A stretch of 6,311 bases of DNA from assembly GCA_005877185.1 (NCBI GenBank), contig VBPQ01000109.1, positions 1 to 6,311 of the forward strand, given 5' to 3'. The position numbers and the translations under genes are program-made. The notes beneath the pieces are model-generated. The model ran no database searches, was not told the DNA's origin, and saw only the letters and a program-made list of their open reading frames with translations. Below are positions 1-5,594 of the stretch, in pieces. Origin of the DNA: Nitrososphaerota archaeon. GTDB lineage: Archaea > Thermoproteota > Nitrososphaeria > Nitrososphaerales > Gagatemarchaeaceae. Each line of letters opens with the position of its first letter. The first letter of the stretch is position 1.

Positions 1-162
1 GACCCTCACCTTCAGTTTCGCCTCGAGGCTCTCCCCATCGAGGACAGCTACCTCCACGGCGTCGGGGAGGGTGGTGGCGATGAAATTTGGGTCTGTCAGC
101 AGTTGAAAGACTCTCTCCCTCTTCGCGTTGATGGTGGTCGAACCGGTAAGATGAAGCTGCAT
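1..162 (-). CDS. CoxG-like SRPBCC family protein, N-terminal fragment
   Basis: The ATG at 162 opens a frame that stays open to the window edge (54 codons, C-terminus missing). The product begins MQLHLTGSTTINAKRERVF and continues with a QLLTDPNFIATTLP segment. That is the pattern of the CoxG / START-like SRPBCC family: a first strand, then 'A-x-R-E-x-V-F-x-L-L-x-D-P', then a Pro after the helix, then 'LEAKLKVRV' as a following strand. Family members bind hydrophobic ligands or help membrane anchoring and assembly of CO-dehydrogenase-type molybdenum hydroxylases, but many archaeal copies are not linked to cox genes. It starts 14 nt after the stop of the acyl-CoA dehydrogenase on the same strand, so the two are probably co-transcribed. 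Only a weak purine-rich GGCGGGAAG precedes the ATG. No cox subunits are visible here, so a role in CO oxidation is not supported; the fold assignment is fairly secure, the function is not. Confidence 0.7.
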   Translation of the reverse strand, partial: MQLHLTGSTTINAKRERVFQLLTDPNFIATTLPDAVEVAVLDGESLEAKLKVRV

Positions 163-176
163 ATCTTCCCGCCTGC

Positions 177-1400
177 TCACCCGTAAGCCTCGAATCCCTT
201 CCCGAGGATGCTGGAGGCGATCTTCAGCTCCATTATCTCGTCCGTACCCTCATAGATCCTCGCGACTCTGGTGTCGACGAGATGCTTGGCCACGGGCGAG
301 ACCGTCGAGTAACCAAAGCCTCCGAAGACCTGCACCGCCCTATCCGCCGAGTCGAACGCGAGCCTGGAGGAGACATACTTCGCAATCGCCGTCTGTCTGT
401 CCGCTTCAAGGCGGAGACCCGGGTCGGATGGGCTCTTCTCCGCCTCCGTCTTCTTCATCGCGGCACGATAGACGAGCCAACGAGAGGACTCGAGGTTTGA
501 GGCGATGGTAGCGATGTGCCTCTGAACCAGCTGGTGTTTTCCGATGAGCTTGCCGTGCTGAACCCTTGTGGTGGCCCTCTCCTTCACCTGATTCAGGCAG
601 TCTTCCATCACACCCAAGCAGCCCGCGGCGACCCCGAGGCGTCCGTTGAGGAGGGCAGAGTAAGCGACGTGAAGCCCTTTCCCCTCCTGCCCCAGGAGGT
701 CTTCCCTCGGGATGTGGACACCGTCGAACGAGAGGAGAGCGGTATCCGATGTGAAGAGACCCATCTTTTCTTCCAGCTTCATGTCGACAGAGAAGCCGTC
801 TTCTTTGCTGTCGACGATGAAGGCGCTGAGTTCTTTGGGTGTCCCCTCTGGGTAGGCGAAGACGATAAGGTTGGTCGCGATGGATCCGTTGGAGATGAGA
901 TACTTCTCACCGCTTATCTTGAAGCCGCTCCCGTCCTTGATGTATGTTGTCTTGATGGAGACGGGGTCGCTCCCAGCCTCCGGTTCAGTCAGGGCGTAAG
1001 CGAAGACGGCGTCGCCACTGGCCGCCTTAGTGAGGTAACGGTTCTTCTGCTCCTCGCTCCCCCAATCCTGGATTGTGAGGCTGCCCAGGCACTGATGCAC
1101 GTCGGCGAAGGTGATGACACCAAGACCCAGCTGCCCCAGCCTCTCCATGAAGAGAGCCTGAAGCAGCTGCCTCGCACCTCGCCCCCCGTACCTCTCGGAG
1201 ATCGGGACCCCCAGGAGATGGTACTTCCTCAAGACCTCCGGAACCTTGTCGTTGAACTTCCTCTCGATGTATCGCTCGAACTCTGAGACTACGAGCTCGT
1301 TCGCCGCGCGGTCTGTAACCTCCAGCAGCGCCAGTTCCTTCTCCTGCAATCCTACGAGTCGGGAGACCTCCCTCACGGAACTCTCGAAGAGCGGTTCCAT
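177..1400 (-). CDS. Acyl-CoA dehydrogenase (FAD-dependent)
   Basis: Catalyses alpha,beta-dehydrogenation of an acyl-CoA thioester, passing electrons through bound FAD to an electron-transfer flavoprotein; cytoplasmic. From the ATG at 1400 the protein is 407 aa, close to the usual 380-400. Visible landmarks are the family signature ALTEPEAGSD (residues 136-145), the flavin-site QVFGGFGYS (357-365) and RIYEGTDEIM (381-390), where E384 aligns with the catalytic glutamate of medium-chain and related enzymes. The substrate chain length cannot be read from this. The frame extends to a GTG at 1481, but the extra 27 residues do not resemble the family N-terminus, and a TATA-like TTAAA at 1433-1429 sits about 27-31 nt before the ATG at 1400, so I prefer the shorter form. 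It is followed by a CoxG-like gene after 14 nt. An acyl-CoA oxidase is less likely given the length. Confidence 0.9.
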   Translation of the reverse strand: MEPLFESSVREVSRLVGLQEKELALLEVTDRAANELVVSEFERYIERKFNDKVPEVLRKYHLLGVPISERYGGRGARQLLQALFMERLGQLGLGVITFADVHQCLGSLTIQDWGSEEQKNRYLTKAASGDAVFAYALTEPEAGSDPVSIKTTYIKDGSGFKISGEKYLISNGSIATNLIVFAYPEGTPKELSAFIVDSKEDGFSVDMKLEEKMGLFTSDTALLSFDGVHIPREDLLGQEGKGLHVAYSALLNGRLGVAAGCLGVMEDCLNQVKERATTRVQHGKLIGKHQLVQRHIATIASNLESSRWLVYRAAMKKTEAEKSPSDPGLRLEADRQTAIAKYVSSRLAFDSADRAVQVFGGFGYSTVSPVAKHLVDTRVARIYEGTDEIMELKIASSILGKGFEAYG

Positions 1401-1428
1401 GGCGAAGGCAGGGCCATCATCACCCGTC

Positions 1429-1433
1429 TTTAA
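1429..1433 (-). promoter_or_regulatory. Putative TATA box for the acyl-CoA dehydrogenase gene
   Basis: The minus strand reads AGTTAAAGAC here. The AT core is centred at 1431, 31 nt from the ATG at 1400, so transcription would begin at or a few bases before the start codon (leaderless or nearly so). No comparable AT-rich element lies upstream of the alternative GTG at 1481. The match is short and I found it by eye only. Confidence 0.35.
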
Positions 1434-1536
1434 CTGTCGCGCCCCGGCGGGGGCACATTTTTCTACCAGGTTCGAACTCACCCATTTTGCGTTGAGGATA
1501 GAGAATGCTGGTGACCTCGTCTTCTGGACGTACTAC

Positions 1537-1716
1537 ATGATGGACTGGGAGAAAGTCAAGCAGGGGAGCTCCGCCAAGCCTTGCATGCAATGCGGCAGGC
1601 TGATGAATACCGTCGAGACGGTCACGGATAGCAGGGGACTCGCTTACGAAGGTCTCGTGTGTCACACCTGCAGGAGGCTCTTGTGGGTCAGGAGGGACTG
1701 GTCAGATGACGGCTAG
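1537..1716 (+). CDS. Small CxxC/CxxC zinc-ribbon-like protein
   Basis: A 59-aa product with two knuckles, CMQC (C16, C19) and CHTC (C42, C45), separated by 22 residues. This is the spacing of a zinc ribbon or rubredoxin-like metal site. The remainder is basic and tryptophan-containing and ends in an acidic tail (RRDWSDDG). No further domain is present, and I do not recognise a named family. The frame stays open far upstream, antisense to the acyl-CoA dehydrogenase, but that part does not look like protein. The start is uncertain: tandem ATGs at 1537 and 1540 have neither a clear TATA box nor a Shine-Dalgarno, and a TTG at 1492 would add 15 residues. Its last 15 nt overlap the 3' end of the UbiA-like gene on the other strand. 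It may bind nucleic acid or protein, but nothing here decides that. Confidence 0.6.
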   Translation: MMDWEKVKQGSSAKPCMQCGRLMNTVETVTDSRGLAYEGLVCHTCRRLLWVRRDWSDDG

Positions 1717-2373
1717 TCGCCCCACGAGGGATAACAACCCGATCGAGTAGACAGCATACCTGTACAGCGTTAACAGGTACATCGCGTTCTGCCAGTCGCT
1801 CGATTCCCTCGTCATTACGGCTAGATGATGCATCATGAGGGTGCTCAAACCCACGAAGACGGAGCTCGCCACAACTACCAGGGTGAGAGTGGCTGCCTGG
1901 ATGAAGTACGAGGCCAGGAAAGGGATGGCTCCCCACGTCACGGCGAAGGCCGTGTACGAGTGCGCAAACCTCGGTTTCTCTCTCGGATATGCGATGGCGG
2001 CGAATGTCTCAATCCCCACGAAGATGAGGAAGAGGGCGTTCCATCTCAAGGAGATGTAGACTCCCACCGCGGCGCCGAGCGCGACGAAGACGACGCCAGT
2101 GTAGAGCATTCGTCGCCCGGGGACCTTGAAGTAGGGGGAGAACTTCTTCTCGCTGGTAGCGACATCGATGTAATGCGCACCGACGACGAGGCCGAAGAAA
2201 GCCGCGAGGAGAGTGTAGAGATAGACCTCAAGATTGAGACTCGGGGCGAGTGACTGCGCGAATGTCATCCAGCCCAGTAGCACGAAACTGAACGGAAGTC
2301 TCAAACCGTACAGCCAGACGCTGCGTCTCCAAGGGTTAGAGAGGTCCGGCTCGACGGGAGGCTCTTCCGACAA
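1702..2373 (-). CDS. Seven-helix membrane protein, degenerate UbiA-like
   Basis: Starting at TTG 2373, this is a 223-aa protein with about seven hydrophobic helices (near residues 20-40, 50-70, 89-108, 112-129, 141-159, 163-185 and 199-218). The layout and local patterns recall UbiA-type prenyltransferases: a RLPFSFVLLG first helix, an 'AHYID' at 66-70 where the family has NDxxD, 'AYPREKPRF' (128-136) where it has YS-x-P-P-x-R-x-K, and 'GAIPFLASYFIQ' after it. Only D70 of the first Asp-rich motif remains, so catalysis as a normal prenyltransferase is doubtful. It diverges from a UbiE-type methyltransferase through a shared promoter, which fits a quinone or isoprenoid-lipid theme. The frame is open to a GTG at 2484, but that extension is His/Arg-rich, lies inside the methyltransferase gene and is unlikely to be real. 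The membrane topology is well supported; the family link is tentative. Confidence 0.65.
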   Translation of the reverse strand: MSEEPPVEPDLSNPWRRSVWLYGLRLPFSFVLLGWMTFAQSLAPSLNLEVYLYTLLAAFFGLVVGAHYIDVATSEKKFSPYFKVPGRRMLYTGVVFVALGAAVGVYISLRWNALFLIFVGIETFAAIAYPREKPRFAHSYTAFAVTWGAIPFLASYFIQAATLTLVVVASSVFVGLSTLMMHHLAVMTRESSDWQNAMYLLTLYRYAVYSIGLLSLVGRLAVI

Positions 2374-2396
2374 TGAAGGCCGATGATGGTCATGAG

Positions 2397-2403
2397 TTAT
2401 TAA
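2397..2403. promoter_or_regulatory. Shared bidirectional TATA-like element (UbiA-like / methyltransferase)
   Basis: TTATTAA on plus and TTAATAA on minus, the only AT-rich patch in the divergent region. Its centre at 2400 is exactly 27 nt from TTG 2373 (minus) and 27 nt from TTG 2427 (plus). That is the archaeal distance from TATA centre to transcription start, implying two leaderless transcripts from one element. Found by eye; start sites are inferred. Confidence 0.5.
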
Positions 2404-2426
2404 CGTATGCGGACGACGCGAATCGT

Positions 2427-3131
2427 TTGAACCGAGGAGGCCTACAGACGACGGCGCAACATCTCTTCCACGGTCTGGCACCATCGTATGACTCGGTGCT
2501 GGACTACGCGACGCTCTATCAGGACAGGTACTGGAAGAGATTCCTTATCGAGGAGGCAGACCTGGAGAAAGGGCTTCGAGTCCTTGACCTTGCCTGCGGA
2601 ACGGGCGTGCTGGAGGATTACATCGAAGGGAGGGGCTGCGAGGTGGTCGGTCTTGACTTGACTGAGAGGATGATCAGGATAGGGAAGGAGAGGAGGTTGA
2701 GGGCGGGTTCCCTCGTAGTGGCAGATGCCGAGAGGATCCCATTCGGCGACGAAACCTTCGACGTCGTCCTCTCCTGTTACCTCCCCAAATACTGCCGGAC
2801 CGGCGGGCTGGCGAGCGAGGTTCAGCGCGTCCTCAAGCCGGGCGGGAGGGTATTGCTCTACGATTTCACGCGCCCGAGAGGATTCCTCGCGCCTTTTCAC
2901 GCCTTCTACGTCTACGGTGTGCTGAAGATCCTCGGGGCGGTCGCTGGGCATATATCGAGAGAGCTCGAATTCACGTTCAAGGAGCTACCGGAGATCATCC
3001 GGCGGAGTACCTGGGACCAGACGATGCCTGAGGTTCTGCAGGGTCGCGGATTCGGGCAGGTGGGGAAGAAGGTGCTCTCGGGCGGAGTGGTAACAGCCTT
3101 CTGGGGGACTAAGAGCCCAGCTTCTCCCTGA
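2427..3131 (+). CDS. UbiE/MenG-type SAM-dependent methyltransferase
   Basis: A class I methyltransferase of 234 aa that transfers a methyl group from S-adenosylmethionine, probably to a prenylated quinone-like ring or another lipid-soluble substrate. SAM motif I is VLDLACGTG (residues 52-60), the motif II acidic residue is D77 (VVGLDLTERM), and motifs 'ADAERIPFGDETFDVVLSCY' (99-118) and 'VLKPGGRVLLYDF' (135-147) follow. The end resembles UbiE/MenG: a FTFKELPEIIRR stretch, then GRGFGQVGKKVLSGGVVTAF (206-225), matching the family's 'GF..V....LTGGIVA' tail. The N-terminal LFHGLAPSYD (13-22) matches the 'MFDRIAPRYD' opening. I chose TTG 2427 because a TATA-like element lies 27 nt upstream; ATG 2373 would add 18 residues (252 aa total) and is the alternative. 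The 3' end overlaps the MazG-like gene by 23 nt, tail to tail. Confidence 0.85.
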   Translation: MNRGGLQTTAQHLFHGLAPSYDSVLDYATLYQDRYWKRFLIEEADLEKGLRVLDLACGTGVLEDYIEGRGCEVVGLDLTERMIRIGKERRLRAGSLVVADAERIPFGDETFDVVLSCYLPKYCRTGGLASEVQRVLKPGGRVLLYDFTRPRGFLAPFHAFYVYGVLKILGAVAGHISRELEFTFKELPEIIRRSTWDQTMPEVLQGRGFGQVGKKVLSGGVVTAFWGTKSPASP

Positions 3132-3429
3132 AGGCCTCGCCGTACCTAGGCGGCCTTGCGAGGTTCTTTGTGAGTTTCTTCTCGAAGACCTCGTCGAGAT
3201 TCGCTCTCGGGTCTATCAGGCGGGAGGCGTCCAGTACGTAAAAGATCACATCGATCAGCTCCTCTATCGTTTCGCCTGGCGGCTTACCCTTCTTCCATGA
3301 GTCGCCCGCCTCCCCGAGCTCTATGAATGCAAAGAGGAGTTTGTTTGGAACCTCTCTAGCGGTGTTCCCGAATCCCTTCGCTACTACTAGCTCTGCGACC
3401 TTCCTCTTAGCCTCTTCAAATGTTGGCAC
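3109..3429 (-). CDS. MazG-like nucleotide pyrophosphohydrolase
   Basis: A 106-aa all-alpha protein of the MazG/dUTPase superfamily, which hydrolyses (d)NTPs to NMP and pyrophosphate and often clears damaged or non-canonical nucleotides. The metal-binding pattern ExxE...ExxD is complete: E37-L-G-E40 and E57-L-I-D60, separated by 16 residues. The conserved C-terminal 'KKLTKNLARPPRYG' (84-97) matches the K...N..R....G substrate-side motif of single-domain MazG proteins. The start is GTG 3429, which lies inside the end of the endonuclease III gene (14-nt overlap, different frame). No Shine-Dalgarno precedes it, so translation probably depends on coupling. Being last in an operon with a base-excision glycosylase, a nucleotide-pool sanitising role is a reasonable inference. 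The precise nucleotide substrate cannot be predicted from sequence. Confidence 0.85.
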   Translation of the reverse strand: MPTFEEAKRKVAELVVAKGFGNTAREVPNKLLFAFIELGEAGDSWKKGKPPGETIEELIDVIFYVLDASRLIDPRANLDEVFEKKLTKNLARPPRYGEAFREKLGS

Positions 3430-4162
3430 GGCTGACGCCGCCGAGTTTCGGTTTATCTAATTTGCCTCTCTTTGGGGAGACGACTTCACGATAATACCTG
3501 CAGACGCCTCTCAAGGTGCAGATGTCGCAGCGGGGGCCGATGGGCCTGCACGTCGTCTGCCCGAATCTGACGAAGACGTCATTCAACTCAAGCCAGTACC
3601 GGCGTGGAACCTTCTTCGTGAGCTCCTTCTCAGTCTCATCGGGCCCCTTTGTCTCCACGAGTCCGAGCCTGTTGGAGATTCTGTGCACGTGGGTATCGAC
3701 GGGTATCGCCGGGATGCCGTATCCGTACACCAGGACGCAGTTTGCTGTCTTCCTTCCGACGGAGTGGAGCTTGAGAAGGTCATCGACATTGTCAGGGACT
3801 CTCCCGTTGAACTCCTCGAGGAGCTGTCTCGAGACCCTGATTATGCTCTTCGCTTTGACGTTGTAAAAACCGGCGGGCCTGATGAGTACTTTTACCTCCG
3901 CCTCGTCAGCGGCCGCCAACTCTTCCGCAGTGGAGTAGCGGGCGAAGAGGTTCGCGACCGCCTTCGTCGTGTTCTCGTCTCTCGTCCGCTGCGACAGGAT
4001 GGTCCCGATGAGAATCCTGAACGGGTCTCCACCCTCCTGCTCCTTGAGCTGGGCGAGGGCGGTCGCACGGGCATCGCTTGAGCCGTAGACCATCCTTCCC
4101 ATCTTGGAGAGGATGGACCCTATCTCTACTCTTCGGTGACCCAAGGCTCCCTTCTGTACCAT
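3416..4162 (-). CDS. nth: Endonuclease III (DNA glycosylase/AP lyase)
   Basis: Bifunctional base-excision repair enzyme that removes oxidised pyrimidines and cleaves the abasic site. In the 248-aa form the helix-hairpin-helix is LHSVGRKTANCVL (132-144) with the catalytic lysine K138, and the catalytic aspartate is D156 in IPVDTHVHRI. The [4Fe-4S] cluster cysteines C205, C212, C215 and C221 show the exact C-x6-C-x2-C-x5-C spacing of bacterial Nth, so all key residues are intact. A basic tail (KRGKLDKPK) follows. The ATG at 4162 overlaps the epimerase gene by 37 nt and has a GGTGAGG about 10 nt upstream; TTG 4144, ATG 4102 and ATG 4093 are alternatives that would trim 6, 20 or 23 residues. MutY is excluded because its C-terminal NUDIX-like domain is absent and the catalytic lysine is present. 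Confidence 0.93.
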   Translation of the reverse strand: MVQKGALGHRRVEIGSILSKMGRMVYGSSDARATALAQLKEQEGGDPFRILIGTILSQRTRDENTTKAVANLFARYSTAEELAAADEAEVKVLIRPAGFYNVKAKSIIRVSRQLLEEFNGRVPDNVDDLLKLHSVGRKTANCVLVYGYGIPAIPVDTHVHRISNRLGLVETKGPDETEKELTKKVPRRYWLELNDVFVRFGQTTCRPIGPRCDICTLRGVCRYYREVVSPKRGKLDKPKLGGVSRANI

Positions 4163-5055
4163 TCCGCCACGTCCTCACCGAGCTTTCTCAGGTCGTAAGA
4201 CGGAGAGTAACCGAGGTCTTCCAGGCTTCCCTCCCCTTGTATGCGAAGGGAAGCCTTGATCTGTTCGACGGCGTAGCCGGGAAGCAGGGTCTTCCCAGTC
4301 CTGAAACCCTGTCTCTTTATGACGGCCTTCCTCCCTGAAGATGCGACGATAGCGGCCGCCACATCATCGATGGGCGAGTCGAACGACTTCACCAAGTATA
4401 GTTTCTTTCGAAGAGAATTACTGGTAGCCGCCTTGTGCATCGCTTGCGCAACATCCTTGGGGTGACTGAACGACATCACCTCGCCGGGGGGAAGAACCAC
4501 GGCGCCCGCCTCAGCCATCTTCAGTATCGGGAGTGTCAATGTGCGGTCGCGGGAGCCGACGGCGCGCGAAGCCCTGACGAGAGCGACCTTGAAGCCAGGA
4601 TTCTTCTCAGAAAATTCAAGGATCAACCTGTCCGCTTCAAGCTTGGCCCTCTGATAGGGATGGTCGGGTCGGGGCTCGGACGACTCGGTTATCGCTCGAT
4701 TCTTGAAACCGTAGACGTCGAGGGTGCTCAAGTGCACCAGGGTCATCACGCCAGCCTCCCGCGCTGCCTCGAGGAGGTTGCGGATCCCCTCTCTGTTGAG
4801 TGAGGCGTACTCTTTCGCGCCTGCGTCTGGCATGGGGGAGGCCAGGCTGTACACGGTGTCGACCCCCTCGAGCGCCTCATGAAGTGAATGATGGTCGAGG
4901 AGGTCTGCCTCGACCCCCTGGACGCCTGAACTGTCCATTATCTTGAGGTGTGAGCCGGCCCGGAAGGTGCCCCTTGAGATCTCCCCCTGCTGGAAGAGGT
5001 ACTCGACAAGATGTCCGCCCATGAATCCCGTCGCGCCCAGAAGCAGGTTCGTCAT
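4126..5055 (-). CDS. NAD(P)-dependent SDR epimerase/dehydratase
   Basis: A 309-aa extended short-chain dehydrogenase of the NAD-dependent epimerase/dehydratase family. The Rossmann nucleotide site is GATGFMG (7-13). An acidic D51 in 'VEADLLD' follows the usual second strand-loop pattern. The catalytic set is S110/T111 (HLSTLDVYG) with Y134-x3-K138 (HPYQRAKLEAD). The C-terminal half (SFSHPKDVAQAM, 195-206) is the family's substrate-side 'VHVDDVA' region. Substrates of such enzymes include nucleotide sugars, sterol-like 3-beta-hydroxy compounds and dihydroflavonol-type molecules; nothing here selects one, and no other sugar-pathway gene lies in the window. The ATG at 5055 has a textbook AGGTGA Shine-Dalgarno 7 nt upstream, which overlaps the stop of the preceding small membrane-protein gene. 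Its 3' end overlaps nth. Confidence 0.88.
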   Translation of the reverse strand: MTNLLLGATGFMGGHLVEYLFQQGEISRGTFRAGSHLKIMDSSGVQGVEADLLDHHSLHEALEGVDTVYSLASPMPDAGAKEYASLNREGIRNLLEAAREAGVMTLVHLSTLDVYGFKNRAITESSEPRPDHPYQRAKLEADRLILEFSEKNPGFKVALVRASRAVGSRDRTLTLPILKMAEAGAVVLPPGEVMSFSHPKDVAQAMHKAATSNSLRKKLYLVKSFDSPIDDVAAAIVASSGRKAVIKRQGFRTGKTLLPGYAVEQIKASLRIQGEGSLEDLGYSPSYDLRKLGEDVAEWYRREPWVTEE

Positions 5056-5062
5056 CCTCTTT

Positions 5063-5068
5063 TCACCT
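5063..5068 (-). promoter_or_regulatory. Shine-Dalgarno of the epimerase gene, fused to a stop codon
   Basis: AGGTGA on minus, a perfect core match to the archaeal 16S 3' end, lies 7 nt before ATG 5055. Its TGA is at the same time the stop codon of the 46-aa membrane-protein gene, so termination of one gene and initiation of the next happen at the same spot. Confidence 0.75.
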
Positions 5069-5203
5069 GACCAGTAGCAAAACGATAAGGACGATCAAGA
5101 CACCGACGAAACCAAGCAGCGCCGCGTTCCTCCTCCTATGGCTCGGCCTTCCTTCCTGGTCGAGCAATGGGGGGATCATGATCCTTGCCAGGCCGCTAGT
5201 CAC
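5063..5203 (-). CDS. 46-aa single-pass membrane protein
   Basis: A short gene reading from GTG 5203 to the TGA at 5065-5063. The product starts MTSGLARIMIPPLLDQEGRP, has a basic SHRRRN patch (21-26), then one strongly hydrophobic helix AALLGFVGVLIVLIVLLLV (27-45), ending in a single Arg. The basic patch before the helix predicts the N-terminal half on the cytoplasmic side, with a tail-anchored or N-in topology. The start codon overlaps the stop of the upstream 103-aa gene as GTGA, and a GGGGGGAG stretch lies 3 nt before it; the stop is embedded in the epimerase Shine-Dalgarno. Both junctions are typical of genuine coupled genes. I recognise no family. The upstream protein may be its partner, by position only. 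Confidence 0.75.
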   Translation of the reverse strand: MTSGLARIMIPPLLDQEGRPSHRRRNAALLGFVGVLIVLIVLLLVR

Positions 5204-5511
5204 CCACTCCCCCCAGCCTTCCGCAAAGTCCCTTCCTTCGGTTTTATCTCGAACTCGCCTTTCACGAGCCTGAGCTGCAGGTCCTCTTCGAAGCGCTCGA
5301 TGTCTCCGAAGAGTTCTCGCACCCTCTTCTGCGCGGCGGGGGATAGTTTCGGGGAGACGTTCTGACCACCGAACCGACCGTAGGCGACACCCGAAAACCT
5401 GATCTTCTTCCCCTCCACGAGGATATACCCCTTTAGCAGGTTTGCTACCTCCCCGCCGCTCACAAAATCTACAACCAGATCGTACACGTACTGAGCCGTC
5501 TTCCCCGACAA
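5200..5511 (-). CDS. Conserved-looking 103-aa protein of unknown function
   Basis: First gene of the minus-strand operon. The 103-aa product is soluble and mixed alpha/beta: an N-terminal helix (YVYDLVVDFVSGGEVANLL, 8-26), two strands (GYILVEGKKIRFSGVAYGRF), a helical, charged middle (SPAAQKRVRELFGDIERFEEDL), a strand (LQLRLVKGEFEIKP) and a Gly/Lys-rich tail. No signal peptide, membrane helix or metal motif is visible, and I do not recognise the family. The start must be TTG 5511 or later: the frame has a stop (TAG) seven codons before it and no other ATG/GTG/TTG in between. A TATAAA at 5541-5536 on the minus strand, centred about 27 nt away, makes this a plausible leaderless start. It is joined to the 46-aa membrane protein by a GTGA overlap. 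Confidence 0.75.
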   Translation of the reverse strand: MSGKTAQYVYDLVVDFVSGGEVANLLKGYILVEGKKIRFSGVAYGRFGGQNVSPKLSPAAQKRVRELFGDIERFEEDLQLRLVKGEFEIKPKEGTLRKAGGSG

Positions 5512-5535
5512 CAGAAACGCCGTCGAGCTCTAGGG

Positions 5536-5543
5536 TTTATATT
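5536..5543. promoter_or_regulatory. Shared bidirectional TATA box (operon / winged-helix gene)
   Basis: Plus reads TTTATATT; minus reads TATAAA at 5541-5536, the best TATA match in the window. The minus core is centred 27-28 nt from TTG 5511. On plus, transcription would start near 5565, at an in-frame TTG and 30 nt before the ATG of the winged-helix gene. Read by eye; not experimentally shown. Confidence 0.6.
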
Positions 5544-5582
5544 CGATTGTCCGCGCCGTGCCAGTTGACGGGTTTGGCGGAA

Positions 5583-5590
5583 GAGGAGGG
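5583..5590 (+). promoter_or_regulatory. Shine-Dalgarno of the winged-helix gene
   Basis: GAGGAGGG ends 4 nt before ATG 5595. It decides the start in favour of ATG 5595 over the in-frame TTGs at 5565 and 5574, though the transcript may begin near 5565. Confidence 0.6.
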
Positions 5591-5594
5591 CAGG

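Noticed and set aside
516..1286. A 256-codon open frame on plus, opposite the acyl-CoA dehydrogenase gene
   Set aside because: It is the mirror of a well-supported enzyme gene, its translation has no recognisable domain, and GC-rich coding DNA commonly leaves such antisense frames open.
1401..1481. N-terminal extension of the acyl-CoA dehydrogenase to GTG 1481
   Set aside because: The 27 added residues do not look like the family N-terminus, and the only TATA-like element fits ATG 1400. The longer form is not fully excluded.
2376..2484. N-terminal extension of the UbiA-like protein to GTG 2484
   Set aside because: It lies within the methyltransferase coding region, is His/Arg/Ser-rich, and ignores the TATA-like element at 2397-2403 that suits TTG 2373.
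3683..4081. Plus-strand open frame of 132 codons opposite nth
   Set aside because: A shadow of the highly conserved nth gene, with no domain or start signal.
5173..5184. Perfect 12-bp palindrome GGATCATGATCC, considered as an operator
   Set aside because: It lies inside the 46-aa coding region encoding an ordinary RIMIP stretch, has no second copy in the promoters, and is short enough to be chance.
5442..5594. Upstream extension of the winged-helix frame
   Set aside because: It runs through the TATA box and the divergent gene and is Pro/Ser/Thr/Arg-rich; a strong SD points to ATG 5595.
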